Positions 7,319 to 14,810 of a DNA stretch of 20,766 nt are shown here, piece after piece. Each line of letters starts with the position of its first letter. The stretch's first letter is position 1. The position numbers and the translations under genes were made by a program. Below the pieces are notes generated by a model. It saw only the letters and a program-made list of their open reading frames with translations, was not told where the DNA came from and did no database searches. Source of the stretch: GWC2-40-17 sp035400705. Lineage in GTDB: Bacteria; Patescibacteriota; Patescibacteriia; Magasanikbacterales; UBA10003. The stretch spans positions 1 through 20,766 of the forward strand of contig DAOMZV010000016.1 of the NCBI GenBank assembly GCA_035400705.1, read 5' to 3'.

Positions 7319-7389
7319 TTAACTAACCAATATTCTTTTTACTTCTGTTTAATAATACTATGAAATTTAATTTATTTCAAGTCCTCTCT

Positions 7390-7418
7390 TTGCTTTTTAA
7401 CCTAAAAAATAATACAAT
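7390..7418 (+). promoter_or_regulatory. Promoter of rmuC
   Basis: TTGCTT (7390-7395), a 17-base spacer and TACAAT (7413-7418). Predicted start is near 7425, giving a leader of roughly 17 bases with no Shine-Dalgarno. Confidence 0.45.
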
Positions 7419-7441
7419 TAAGAAATAATTTTAACAAATTT

Positions 7442-8512
7442 ATGGAACAAACCCTTATTATCCTTTTCTTAATTCTTATTTTAATCACCTTGGGATTACT
7501 TTTGGCTGTTTTTTTAAAACTTAAAAGCTGGCAGCAAAAATCACCAAAAGATGATCAGAGTATTTTTTTAATGCTACAAAACCAACTCAATGAATTAAGT
7601 AGAACTGTTGACACTAAACTTTCTGAAACTCACAAATCGGTTCAACAACAATACGGTATTTCAACCAAAATCATCCAAGATGTTACCGAAAAATTAACCA
7701 AACTTGAAGAGACCAATAAAAACGTTATTGGCTTTGCCGAACAACTCCAAAGCTTAGAAGATATTCTAAAAAATCCTAAACAACGAGGTATTCTGGGGGA
7801 ATACTATTTAGAAACAGTTTTAAAAAATGTACTCCCGCCCAAAAGTTACCAAATGCAATACAAACTTGGCAAAACCGAGGAGGGGAGAGACTTGATTGTT
7901 GACGCGGTGGTTTTTGTCAAAGAAAAAATTGTTCCAATTGATTCTAAATTTTCTTTGGAAAATTACAACCGTTTAATAGAAGAACGTGATCCTCAAGAAA
8001 AAGAGAGATTAGAAAAATTATTTAAACAAGATTTAAAAAATCGCATTGATGAAACAGCCAAGTATGTTTTGCCAGACAAGGGGACAACTGATTTTGCTTT
8101 CATGTTTATTCCAGCCGAAGCAATTTATTATGATTTACTAGTTAATCAAGTGGGTGCGGTAAAAGTAAACACTAAAGATTTAATTGAATATGCTACCAAA
8201 GAAAAACATGTAATTATTGTTTCTCCGACTTCTTTTTTAGCCTACCTCCAAACTGTTTTACAGGGATTGCGCGCCTTGCAAATGGAAGAGTCAATTAAGG
8301 ATGTAGTTAAAAAGGTTGGGGACTTAAATAAACATCTTTTGGCTTATGATGACTATTTTAAAAAACTGGGTAATAATTTAAGCACAACGGTAAATTCCTA
8401 CAACACGGCCTACAAAGAACTTAATAAAATCGATAAAGATATCACTCATATTACCGGTAGCGAGAAGGGGATTGAAGTTTTACAAATTGATAAACCAACT
8501 TTAGATAATTAA
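7442..8512 (+). CDS. rmuC: RmuC-family DNA recombination protein
   Basis: This 356-aa protein has an N-terminal membrane helix (about 4-26, Leu/Ile-rich) followed by a coiled-coil stretch to about 110. The RmuC nuclease-like domain then runs to about 320. Family hallmarks visible are GILGEYYLETVLKNVLPPKSYQMQY, here cited as G-x-x-G-E-x-x-L-E near 119-130, the GRDLIVDAVVFVKEKIVPIDSKFSLENY core, FIPAEAIYYDLL and the VSPTSFLAYLQTV helix. RmuC proteins resemble restriction-type nucleases (PD-(D/E)XK-like) and in E. coli limit recombination at inverted repeats; the biochemical role is poorly defined. The gene is preceded by its own likely promoter and stands alone in orientation after the tRNA region. 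The ATG directly precedes the membrane helix, supporting the start. Confidence 0.9.
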   Translation: MEQTLIILFLILILITLGLLLAVFLKLKSWQQKSPKDDQSIFLMLQNQLNELSRTVDTKLSETHKSVQQQYGISTKIIQDVTEKLTKLEETNKNVIGFAEQLQSLEDILKNPKQRGILGEYYLETVLKNVLPPKSYQMQYKLGKTEEGRDLIVDAVVFVKEKIVPIDSKFSLENYNRLIEERDPQEKERLEKLFKQDLKNRIDETAKYVLPDKGTTDFAFMFIPAEAIYYDLLVNQVGAVKVNTKDLIEYATKEKHVIIVSPTSFLAYLQTVLQGLRALQMEESIKDVVKKVGDLNKHLLAYDDYFKKLGNNLSTTVNSYNTAYKELNKIDKDITHITGSEKGIEVLQIDKPTLDN

Positions 8513-8576
8513 AAAATTTGCTTTTTTTATTCTTTTGATTTAAGGTAAGTAGCAAACACAGGACTGGAGAAAAGCC

Positions 8577-9596
8577 ATGTGGCGACAACTTTTGTATGAT
8601 GTCTTAGGAAAAGAAGCCGAGTCGTACCAAATCATCGAAGTGGCTCGCTCAGGAGCCAGCGGTCCTAAAGTGCTCTTTCTTAAAAATTTTATCACAGAAG
8701 AAATCTACGCTTTCAAATACGGACTACCAGAACAACTGCGAGTTCCCATCACCAAACAAATAGCCAACCGACGCACGATTGCTCCTTTGTTTGGTGAACA
8801 TCACCTGCCAGAAATTGTTCTGTCGGGTGAAAATTTTATCATGATGCCAGCCATTAAGGGTCACGACCTGCACATGTGTGCTATGGAAGGCATTTATGAT
8901 TTGGAATATCTGCTAGAAATGGAATCACGAATCCTTGATCATTTTTCTCGGGTTTGGCAAAAAACAGCCCTACCCTACGTTGATCAAAAATTTACTCGTG
9001 ACCCACTTGATCGAGCGGCTCGCATTCGCAAAGCCCTCCAATCACGAGTTTTTGGACTCTTAAGTGTTGAGGATATTTACCAAAAAACTGTTGTAATCAA
9101 TGGCCAGGAACAGCCTCCTTTAGGTGTATTGCTGGACAAAATGACCCAACTTTATTCCCCACCTAAAAACATAGTTATTTGTCACGGCGATCCTAATGCC
9201 GACAATATTCTAATCAATGATCGTCAAGACTGGTGGTTAATTGATTGGGAATGGGTAGGAATTCATGATTGGCGAATTCTAGCTAGCCACTTGATAGGCT
9301 GGTGGTTGTCTAATGCCTCCCTGCTAATTAGTCATCCTAAAATTGAAGTCAATAACAAAATTAAAATCTCCTATCAAATTGGCTTTCACCCCTTGATCGG
9401 ACCAATGATCGACCAAGCTTGGAGATTAGCAGAAAATCTTGGACAGACCTGGCAGGAAGAAAACTGGCGACAGCAAATTAATTTGCAATTAGCTAACTTA
9501 TTGCTCGGTGACATTCGTTTCTTGGAAGCTCGAGGACGCCCCCGGCACACGGTTCCATTGTTGGGCGAGGGTCTAAAATATTTAGCCGAACTGTGA
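8577..9596 (+). CDS. Aminoglycoside/choline-kinase-like (APH family) phosphotransferase of unknown substrate
   Basis: This 339-aa protein has an APH/choline kinase fold. The Brenner-type catalytic loop is HGDPNADNIL with His203, Asp205 and the downstream Asn, and the metal-binding segment is IDWEW (Asp223). The N-lobe has a short glycine-containing turn (SGASGPKV near 25-32) and a hinge-like MMPAIKGHDL. These residues suggest an active small-molecule kinase, but nothing identifies the substrate: sugar, amino-alcohol, amino acid and drug phosphorylation are all possible, and resistance should not be assumed. GGAG lies 8 bases before the ATG, one of only two convincing Shine-Dalgarno sites here. 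The coding sequence uses more C/G-ending and CGN codons than the flanking genes, for example 53% GC at 9001-9060. It is followed by a clear terminator. Confidence 0.8.
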   Translation: MWRQLLYDVLGKEAESYQIIEVARSGASGPKVLFLKNFITEEIYAFKYGLPEQLRVPITKQIANRRTIAPLFGEHHLPEIVLSGENFIMMPAIKGHDLHMCAMEGIYDLEYLLEMESRILDHFSRVWQKTALPYVDQKFTRDPLDRAARIRKALQSRVFGLLSVEDIYQKTVVINGQEQPPLGVLLDKMTQLYSPPKNIVICHGDPNADNILINDRQDWWLIDWEWVGIHDWRILASHLIGWWLSNASLLISHPKIEVNNKIKISYQIGFHPLIGPMIDQAWRLAENLGQTWQEENWRQQINLQLANLLLGDIRFLEARGRPRHTVPLLGEGLKYLAEL

Positions 9597-9603
9597 AATT
9601 AAC

Positions 9604-9640
9604 GCCCTCCCAATCTTTTGAGAGGGCATTTTTATTTTTG
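9604..9640 (+). terminator. Intrinsic terminator after the kinase-like gene
   Basis: Stem GCCCTC (9604-9609) / GAGGGC (9622-9627) is followed by ATTTTTATTTTT. It lies 8 bases after the stop codon of the kinase-like gene, and also shows that an upstream GTG start for the next gene is unlikely. Confidence 0.8.
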
Positions 9641-9648
9641 AGAATAAG

Positions 9649-9657
9649 TGCTAAGAT
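9649..9657 (+). promoter_or_regulatory. Possible extended -10 promoter of the IMPase-family gene
   Basis: TGCTAAGAT is an extended -10 element 22 bases before the ATG at 9680; no convincing -35 is present. A promoter is expected here because a terminator closes the upstream gene. Confidence 0.35.
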
Positions 9658-9679
9658 AAAAACAACTCTTAAAAATTTT

Positions 9680-10594
9680 ATGACTAACAACACCCTCTTA
9701 AAAATTTTACAAACCTTAAGTGAGGAGGTGACTATAAAAATTAAAAAAACCCGCCACTTGGGTAGTTATACCAAAACCACTGGGGCAGGGGGTGATCAAA
9801 CTAAAAATGGCGATGCAGTGGTTGAAAAAATTATTACCAAAAAACTACCCCAATTATTAAAAAAATATAATCTAACTGATTGTTTGGTTATTTCCGAAGA
9901 AACAGGAATTAAAAAATTCGGACAAACCAATCAAGGAATTTTTTTAATAATTGATCCAATTGATGGGTCTAATAATATGCGGCCCCATTTTACTCCTGCT
10001 CCCTTTTTAGGTTTTTCAATAGCTGCCGGTTACTTAAAAGACTTTTACCACACGGGAAATTGGCAAGCCATCCAAGTATCTTTAATAAAAAATATTTTCT
10101 ATCCCGAAACTTTTCATGCGATTAGAGGTAAGGGGAGTTACTTAAATAATCAAAAAATAAAAAGTTCCTCTCTTTATAATTTAGCTGAAGCAACCTTGGG
10201 TACTAGTTTAGATAAAACAGGTGAACGACTAAAAACTATTTTAAATTCTGGTGCTTACGATCTTCTACTTAAAACTAAATGCCAACGTCGCTTGGGTTCA
10301 ACTACTCTAGATTTATGTCGAGTTGCTACTGGTGATTATGATTTATACCTAAGTCTAAGCGGAGGAGTTAAACTGCACGATCTCGCGGCCGCTAAACTTA
10401 TTATCGAAGAGGCGGGCGGAATAGTTAAAATCTACAATAAAGACAACCCAACTTTTCTGACCACTCCTTTCAAAGAACTCCTCAAACAAGGTAACCAAGG
10501 AATCCAAAACATAAATTTTAAAATTCTAGCCTCGGGAAATAAACTTCTTCTTAAAAAAGCTGAAAAAATTTTACCTACCAGCTTGACAATTTAA
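9680..10594 (+). CDS. Inositol monophosphatase / fructose-1,6-bisphosphatase-family phosphatase
   Basis: A 304-aa protein from ATG 9680. An in-frame GTG at 9593 overlaps the previous stop and reads through the terminator hairpin, so it is rejected. The metal-binding signatures of the IMPase superfamily are in order: GGDQTKNGDAVVE (about 35-47), SEE (Glu73-Glu74), DPIDGSNNM starting at Asp92, GSTTLDLCRVATGDYDLYL (about 214-232) and LHDLAAAKLIIEEAGG with Asp234. Members hydrolyse phosphate esters such as inositol phosphates, fructose-1,6-bisphosphate or 3'-phosphoadenosine phosphate with Mg2+. The exact substrate cannot be read from the sequence. The usual DGT is DGS and the usual W-D is H-D, both conservative. 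An insertion (about 110-135, DFYHTGNWQ) lies after the motif. It is expressed separately from its neighbours: terminator before, and the rpsT promoter overlaps its end. Confidence 0.85.
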   Translation: MTNNTLLKILQTLSEEVTIKIKKTRHLGSYTKTTGAGGDQTKNGDAVVEKIITKKLPQLLKKYNLTDCLVISEETGIKKFGQTNQGIFLIIDPIDGSNNMRPHFTPAPFLGFSIAAGYLKDFYHTGNWQAIQVSLIKNIFYPETFHAIRGKGSYLNNQKIKSSSLYNLAEATLGTSLDKTGERLKTILNSGAYDLLLKTKCQRRLGSTTLDLCRVATGDYDLYLSLSGGVKLHDLAAAKLIIEEAGGIVKIYNKDNPTFLTTPFKELLKQGNQGIQNINFKILASGNKLLLKKAEKILPTSLTI

Positions 10595-10611
10595 GCTAAT
10601 TTTGCTAGACT
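10583..10611 (+). promoter_or_regulatory. Promoter of rpsT
   Basis: A perfect TTGACA (10583-10588), a 17-base spacer ending in the extended element TGC, and TAGACT (10606-10611). The -35 lies within the last codons of the preceding gene. Start near 10618 gives a leader of about 56 bases, room for the autoregulation known for S20 mRNA in other bacteria, though no specific structure is evident. Confidence 0.75.
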
Positions 10612-10673
10612 AGTATTAGTCTCATAAAGAAGACGCTCTCAAAATAAAATTATAATTTATCAGTTAATGTTTT

Positions 10674-10937
10674 ATGCCAAATAAACCATCGGCAATCAAA
10701 GCTTTAAATCAAGCTAAAAAAGCCACTTTAAAGCATGACGTTATTAAAACCAAGTTGCGTAATTTAGAAAAGAGAATTAAAAAAGGTTTAGAAAAAAAAG
10801 ATACTAAAATCGTTGCAACCTTAGCTAAAGAATGGCAAAAGGCTTGCGATAAGGCCAAAAAAGCCAAGGCGGTTAAAGGAAATACTGCTAACCGAATGAA
10901 ATCTCGTTTCATGAAAAAAATCAACTCTCTTAAATAA
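10674..10937 (+). CDS. rpsT: 30S ribosomal protein S20
   Basis: An 87-aa, strongly basic, all-helical protein of the usual S20 length. It begins MPNKPSAIKALNQAKKATLK, has the family's NLEKRIKK-type helix, and ends with the diagnostic KGNTANRMKSRFMKKIN (usual form: K-A-A-R-x-K-S-R-L). S20 binds 16S rRNA early in small-subunit assembly. It has its own strong promoter and terminator and converges on holA; rpsT next to holA is a recurrent arrangement in bacteria. No Shine-Dalgarno is seen before the ATG. Confidence 0.93.
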   Translation: MPNKPSAIKALNQAKKATLKHDVIKTKLRNLEKRIKKGLEKKDTKIVATLAKEWQKACDKAKKAKAVKGNTANRMKSRFMKKINSLK

Positions 10938-10966
10938 AAAAATTCCCCATTTAGGGGAATTTTTTT
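10938..10966. terminator. Bidirectional terminator between rpsT and holA
   Basis: A-run, stem AATTCCCC/GGGGAATT with loop ATTTA, then T-run. The hairpin works in both directions. It starts right after the rpsT stop, and its T-run overlaps the holA stop codon (10965-10967). Confidence 0.85.
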
Positions 10967-11939
10967 ATTCACAAACTTGATTAACAAATAGATCTAATAA
11001 CATTTGATAATCTCCTTCACTGGTTTTAGCCCGCCGATCAATCTCTAACAGACTAGAATAAATTTTTTTCAACTCTTCTAAAGAAAAATTTCTAAGAACC
11101 CTTAAGGATTTTTTAACTACGTACGGAGAAAGACCTAATTTTTTTGCTGCCGTTTCCGAAGCTACCCCGGGGTTTAAGTTTAAATAATCTTTAATTAATA
11201 ATAAAGTTTTAAATTGCCAAATAATTGCCCCAAAAACTTGCGGCTCAGCTGCCCCCGCAACCCATTGATCGTGTAATAACTTGATTGCTTGTTTACTATT
11301 TTTAGAAACCAAGGCATCAATAAAATGAAAAGTATTCTCATCGGGAGAATCGGCTAAAAACAAACTGAGATCATGGCTGGTAATAGTCGATCTGTTTTTT
11401 GCTTGAACAAAAGCAATTATTTTTTGTAATTCATTATTTAAAGACCACAGATCAGTGGCTAAGAGATGATTAATTAAAGTATTTATGGCTAAATTTTCTA
11501 TTTCCATTTTTTCTTGCTGCAGTTCCTTTTTAATCCAACGACTAACTTCTAAAGGAGAAAAATCTTTAAACTCTTTAGAAAACCGCTGCTTTTTTAACCA
11601 ATCAACCAAAGGATGTTTTTTTTTCTCGAACAAAACACCTTCCCAAAAAATCACCGTTGTAGTTTCTGGTACTTGATTTGGTTCTACCATCTGCCATAAC
11701 GCATCTAATAATTCCTTGTTTCCTTTAGATAAAGCTTTTTCAATTATCACCATTCTTTTTTCAGCCAAAAAAGGAGAAGCGACAATATTTTCCAAAATTT
11801 GATTGATTTCTGTTTTTTCGGCATCAAAAACCACAGTGTTTAAACCACTAGGATCACGCTGTTTTTTAAAATCCTCAATTGACTTTTTTAACTGTTGTCG
11901 ACTATAAAAAGTATTTGATCCGTAAAATAAAATAATCAT
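10965..11939 (-). CDS. holA: DNA polymerase III subunit delta
   Basis: A 324-aa protein with the HolA layout: an N-terminal AAA+-like domain without a functional P-loop, starting MIILFYGSNTFYSRQQLKKS (the family's 'GxDxFLxxE' position). Next come the strand and helix set VVFDAEKTE, SPFLAEKRMVII (usual pattern: PFFxxxRLVxV) and TTVIFWEG. A helical lid follows with LINHLLATDLWSLNNELQKI (usual: GxDLxxLxxELEKL), then a helical collar domain with FHFIDALVSKN and a C-terminal DRRAKTSEGDYQMLLDLFV (usual: D-x-x-x-K). Delta opens the DnaN sliding clamp during clamp loading, so it functionally pairs with dnaN at the right end of the window. It lies 4 bp after polA and is very probably co-transcribed with it. 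Confidence 0.9.
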   Translation of the reverse strand: MIILFYGSNTFYSRQQLKKSIEDFKKQRDPSGLNTVVFDAEKTEINQILENIVASPFLAEKRMVIIEKALSKGNKELLDALWQMVEPNQVPETTTVIFWEGVLFEKKKHPLVDWLKKQRFSKEFKDFSPLEVSRWIKKELQQEKMEIENLAINTLINHLLATDLWSLNNELQKIIAFVQAKNRSTITSHDLSLFLADSPDENTFHFIDALVSKNSKQAIKLLHDQWVAGAAEPQVFGAIIWQFKTLLLIKDYLNLNPGVASETAAKKLGLSPYVVKKSLRVLRNFSLEELKKIYSSLLEIDRRAKTSEGDYQMLLDLFVNQVCE

Positions 11940-11943
11940 AAAT

Positions 11944-14589
11944 TTAAACTTTGATCATATCACCCCAATTATCTCCCGCTTCTGCTTCAACTTTAACCGG
12001 CACCCGCAAGGTCAAAACTTCTTCCATAATCTTTCGCACCATCTCAGCATATTTTTTAACTTTTTCTTCCTTCACTTCAAAAACTAACTCATCATGAACT
12101 TGCAAAAGCATTTTGATATCCGAATCATCTTTTAACAACTGTTGAGTTTCAATCATAGCTAATTTAATCAAATCGGCAGCTGTGCCTTGAATGGGAGCGT
12201 TAACCGCCATTCTCTCTGCAGCGTTACGTAATTGGGGCATTCCACTGTTAATATCCAACAGATAACGTCTTCGGCCGAGTAAGGTTTCTACATAACCTGT
12301 TGTATGAGCCAAAACCCGGGTTTCATCCAAATATTTTTTTACTTCTTTAAAAACAGAAAAATATCGCACAATAAATTCTTTAGCTTCCACAAAAGAAACG
12401 TTAATGCTCTCGGCTAAAGAATGAGGACCCATACCATAAATAATTCCGAAATTAATCGCCTTGGCAGCCGAACGCATTTCTGGCGTTACTTCAGCTAAAG
12501 ACACTCCGTTAACTCTGGCTGCAGTCATGGAATGAATATCTCTATCTTCTTGAAAAATTTTTATCATTTCTAAATCATTAGCTAAAGAAGCGATGATTCT
12601 TAATTCAATTTGTGAATAATCTAAACTTAAAAGTTTGAAACCTTTCTCAGCAATAAAACATTTACGAATTTCTTGTCCTAAATCTCCTTTGATGGGAATA
12701 TTTTGTAAATTAGGGTTAGAGGAGGACAGCCGCCCCGTCGCGGTGACTGCTTGATTAAAAGTAGAATGAAGACGTTTATCTTTTTCCACCAAACCCGGCA
12801 AGACATCGACATAAGTATTGCGCAATTTAGCTAATTCCCGAAATTCAAAAATTAAATCAATAATTGGATGCAAACCCCGCATTTTTTCTAACTCCGAGGC
12901 TGCCGTTGATAATCCAGTTTTACCCTTACGAATACCTAAAACAGGAATTTGTAATTTATCAAACAAAATCTCTTTTAATTGTAGGGGTGAAGCAATATTA
13001 AATTCTTGCCCAGCCTGCTTATAAATTTCTTGAGTAATTTTTTCTTCTCTTTTCTTTAAAGATTTAGCCAACTCCTGCATATAAGCTGTGTCAATTTTAA
13101 CACCATTTTTTTCCATGGAACCTAGAACTGGCACTAGGGGCATTTCAATTTTTTTATACAGATTTAAAAAACCTTTGGCGGCTAATTGTTCCTCTAAAAT
13201 TCCTCCCAGAGCAAATAAATCTGCCACTGTCTGTGCTAAAGTTTTTAGATCAGCACCAAATAAACTAGACTGACTACCAACCAAAGTTTCTTTATTTAAA
13301 TAACGTAAAATTAAAGAGGAGATCTCGTGGCTTCTAGTACCTGGATCTAATAAATAATCCATAATCATCAAATCAAAAAACTCCTGACTCACCAGCCAAC
13401 CATTTCGTTCTAAAATTTCTTGAATTCTTTTTAAATCATGACCGACAATAACTTTGTCAGTCAAAAATTTACTTCCTTTTTTTTCTAAAAGATGAAAGGG
13501 GAGATAGTAAATTGTGTTTCCATCAAAAGTTAAAACTAAACCAAAGAGTTTGGCTTTTAAACCACTAACCCCATCATCAGATAAATAAAGAGCGCATTTC
13601 TTAATCTTTGAACCAATTTTTTCCAACTCTTTAAATTGCTCTTGGGTCGATACTTCTATAATTTTTATCTTAGCCGTTTTAATTGTCTTAACTTCTGTCG
13701 TTGAGATACCGGCTACCATCGCATCAAATCTTTTTAATAAACTGCCAAACTCCCATTTAACTAACAATTCTTTCATCTGATCATTGATAAAATCCTTGGC
13801 TTCACAGTCTGACAAAGAATATTTTATTGGTACGTTAGACACTAAAGTGACTAAATGTTTACTAAAGAGAGCATCTTTTTTTCCGACTGTAAGTTTTGTT
13901 ACTACACTAGGACTAATTTTTTTCTTAGACCAATTTTTTTGCTGCTGATAAATTTCTTCTACTGAACCAAATTTCTGTAATAACTCTGTGGCGGTTTTTT
14001 CGCCAACACCCTTAACACCTAAAATATTATCGGAGGGATCACCTCGCAAGGCCTTGTAGTCAGTCATTTGATCTGGTCTTAAACCATAACGCTCCTGTAC
14101 CGCCTTGGGATTATAAACCACAATATCGTTAACGCCTTTTTTCATGGTCTGAACTTCAGTATTATCGTCTACTAATTGCAAGGTATCCATATCGCCGGTA
14201 ACAATAATGGTTTTTAATTTTTCCTGTTTATTTTTAGCTGTTACCGTCGCGATAATATCATCAGCTTCATATCCTTCGCACTCTAAAACCGGCACCTGCA
14301 TCGTTCGCAATAAATCCTTTACCAAACCCATTTGGTCATATAATTCTTGGGGTTGTTTAACTCGACCAGCCTTATAATCTTTATACTCTTGATGACGAAA
14401 AGTGGGGGCTTGCAAATCAAAAGCCACCGCCAGATAATCTGGTTGTAATTCTTTTATAGTACGCAATAAAATGCTGGTAAAACCATAAACCGCATTCAAA
14501 ACCACACCCTCTTTATTAGTCATGGGTGGTATCGCATGGAAAGCGCGATGGACAATAGCGTTGCCATCAACGATGATAAACTTTTGCAT
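11944..14589 (-). CDS. polA: DNA polymerase I, proofreading domain apparently inactive
   Basis: An 881-aa three-domain family A polymerase. The 5'-3' exonuclease domain (about 1-290) has IIVDGNAIVHRAFHA, the ECEGYEADDIIATV motif and the GVKGVGEKTA helix-hairpin-helix. The middle domain (about 300-480) aligns with the 3'-5' exonuclease, but its DEDD metal ligands are missing: the usual DTE strand reads YLSDDG, the NLKYD motif reads HDLKRIQ, and the last Asp is in an altered RSHEISSL context. The polymerase domain has motif A DYSQIELR (Asp657), motif B RSAAKAINFGIIYG (about 706-719) and motif C QVHDELVF (His832-Asp833). It would fill gaps and remove RNA primers without proofreading, like Taq polymerase. 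It is followed 4 bp later by holA. A promoter lies 15-43 bases upstream of the ATG, with almost no leader. Confidence 0.95.
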   Translation of the reverse strand: MQKFIIVDGNAIVHRAFHAIPPMTNKEGVVLNAVYGFTSILLRTIKELQPDYLAVAFDLQAPTFRHQEYKDYKAGRVKQPQELYDQMGLVKDLLRTMQVPVLECEGYEADDIIATVTAKNKQEKLKTIIVTGDMDTLQLVDDNTEVQTMKKGVNDIVVYNPKAVQERYGLRPDQMTDYKALRGDPSDNILGVKGVGEKTATELLQKFGSVEEIYQQQKNWSKKKISPSVVTKLTVGKKDALFSKHLVTLVSNVPIKYSLSDCEAKDFINDQMKELLVKWEFGSLLKRFDAMVAGISTTEVKTIKTAKIKIIEVSTQEQFKELEKIGSKIKKCALYLSDDGVSGLKAKLFGLVLTFDGNTIYYLPFHLLEKKGSKFLTDKVIVGHDLKRIQEILERNGWLVSQEFFDLMIMDYLLDPGTRSHEISSLILRYLNKETLVGSQSSLFGADLKTLAQTVADLFALGGILEEQLAAKGFLNLYKKIEMPLVPVLGSMEKNGVKIDTAYMQELAKSLKKREEKITQEIYKQAGQEFNIASPLQLKEILFDKLQIPVLGIRKGKTGLSTAASELEKMRGLHPIIDLIFEFRELAKLRNTYVDVLPGLVEKDKRLHSTFNQAVTATGRLSSSNPNLQNIPIKGDLGQEIRKCFIAEKGFKLLSLDYSQIELRIIASLANDLEMIKIFQEDRDIHSMTAARVNGVSLAEVTPEMRSAAKAINFGIIYGMGPHSLAESINVSFVEAKEFIVRYFSVFKEVKKYLDETRVLAHTTGYVETLLGRRRYLLDINSGMPQLRNAAERMAVNAPIQGTAADLIKLAMIETQQLLKDDSDIKMLLQVHDELVFEVKEEKVKKYAEMVRKIMEEVLTLRVPVKVEAEAGDNWGDMIKV

Positions 14590-14603
14590 AAACTTATGTT
14601 GTT

Positions 14604-14632
14604 ATTTTACCTTTATTTAAGGCTTTAGACAA
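14604..14632 (-). promoter_or_regulatory. Promoter of polA-holA
   Basis: On the minus strand: TTGTCT (14627-14632), a 17-base spacer and TAAAAT (14604-14609). The -10 ends 14 bases before the polA ATG, so the transcript would begin about 8 bases upstream. The -35 sits in the loop of a small 7-bp hairpin, AAGGCTT/AAGCCTT (14619-14637). Confidence 0.5.
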
Positions 14633-14642
14633 GCCTTGACGT

Positions 14643-14687
14643 GGGTGGTTTTTTATAATGAAAAACCACCCTGCTTAGGATGGTTTT
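14643..14687 (-). terminator. tRNA-Cys terminator with an alternative overlapping hairpin
   Basis: On the minus strand, AAAACCATCC (14678-14687) pairs with GGGTGGTTTT (10 bp, one wobble, loop TAAGCA). A T-rich stretch follows, giving an intrinsic terminator 7 bases after tRNA-Cys. The second arm can instead pair with AAAAACCACCC downstream (14643-14653) in a perfect 11-bp hairpin. The two structures exclude each other. Confidence 0.6.
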
Positions 14688-14693
14688 AATTTT

Positions 14694-14768
14694 TGGAGGC
14701 CACGGCCGGAATTGAACCGGCGCATAGGAGTTTTGCAGACTCCTGCCTTACCACTTGGCTACGTGGCC
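14694..14768 (-). tRNA. tRNA-Cys (anticodon GCA)
   Basis: Acceptor GGCCACG/CGTGGCC with discriminator U (a cysteine identity element) and an encoded CCA (14694-14696). The D arm is GCC/GGC, the anticodon stem GGAGT/ACTCC with loop CTGCAAA (GCA, reads TGC), and the T arm GCCGG-TTCAATT-CCGGC. A promoter is immediately upstream and a terminator immediately downstream, so it is a single-gene unit. Confidence 0.94.
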
Positions 14769-14781
14769 AGAAACTTTTTTG

Positions 14782-14810
14782 ATTATACTAGTCCTTTACT
14801 TATTTTTCAA
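14782..14810 (-). promoter_or_regulatory. Promoter of tRNA-Cys
   Basis: On the minus strand: TTGAAA (14805-14810), a 17-base spacer and a perfect TATAAT (14782-14787). Start near 14775 is 7 bases before the mature 5' end. The -35 lies inside the last codons of the gtrA-like gene. Confidence 0.75.

Larger units (their letters stand above)
6638..7441. other. Protein-free divergent region with tRNAs, parS-like sites and inverted repeats
   Basis: No credible protein gene lies in these 800 bases. The only ORF of note (6893-7087, plus) runs antisense across the tRNA-Ala gene. In order the stretch holds: inverted-repeat copy L with the promoter of the envelope operon (6669-6729), a parS-like site (6764-6779), a 28-bp dyad (6894-6921), a dyad acting as terminator (6970-6999), tRNA-Ala and tRNA-Arg on the minus strand, a second parS-like site (7206-7221), inverted-repeat copy R (7279-7318) and the rmuC promoter (7390-7418). 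The remaining bases are AT-rich without recognisable content. Confidence 0.8.

Noticed and set aside
8577..9596. Antibiotic-resistance aminoglycoside phosphotransferase
   Set aside because: Only the general APH/choline-kinase catalytic motifs are present; nothing supports a drug substrate.
9593..9679. GTG start extending the IMPase-family gene by 29 codons
   Set aside because: It overlaps the upstream stop codon and would translate the terminator hairpin; the family similarity begins after ATG 9680.
10709..10987. 92-aa minus-strand ORF across rpsT
   Set aside because: Antisense shadow of S20 that also crosses the bidirectional terminator.
14636..14659. Plus-strand promoter TTGACG...TATAAT
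   Set aside because: The spacer is only 12 bases and there is no plus-strand gene downstream; TATAAT is part of the hairpin loop.
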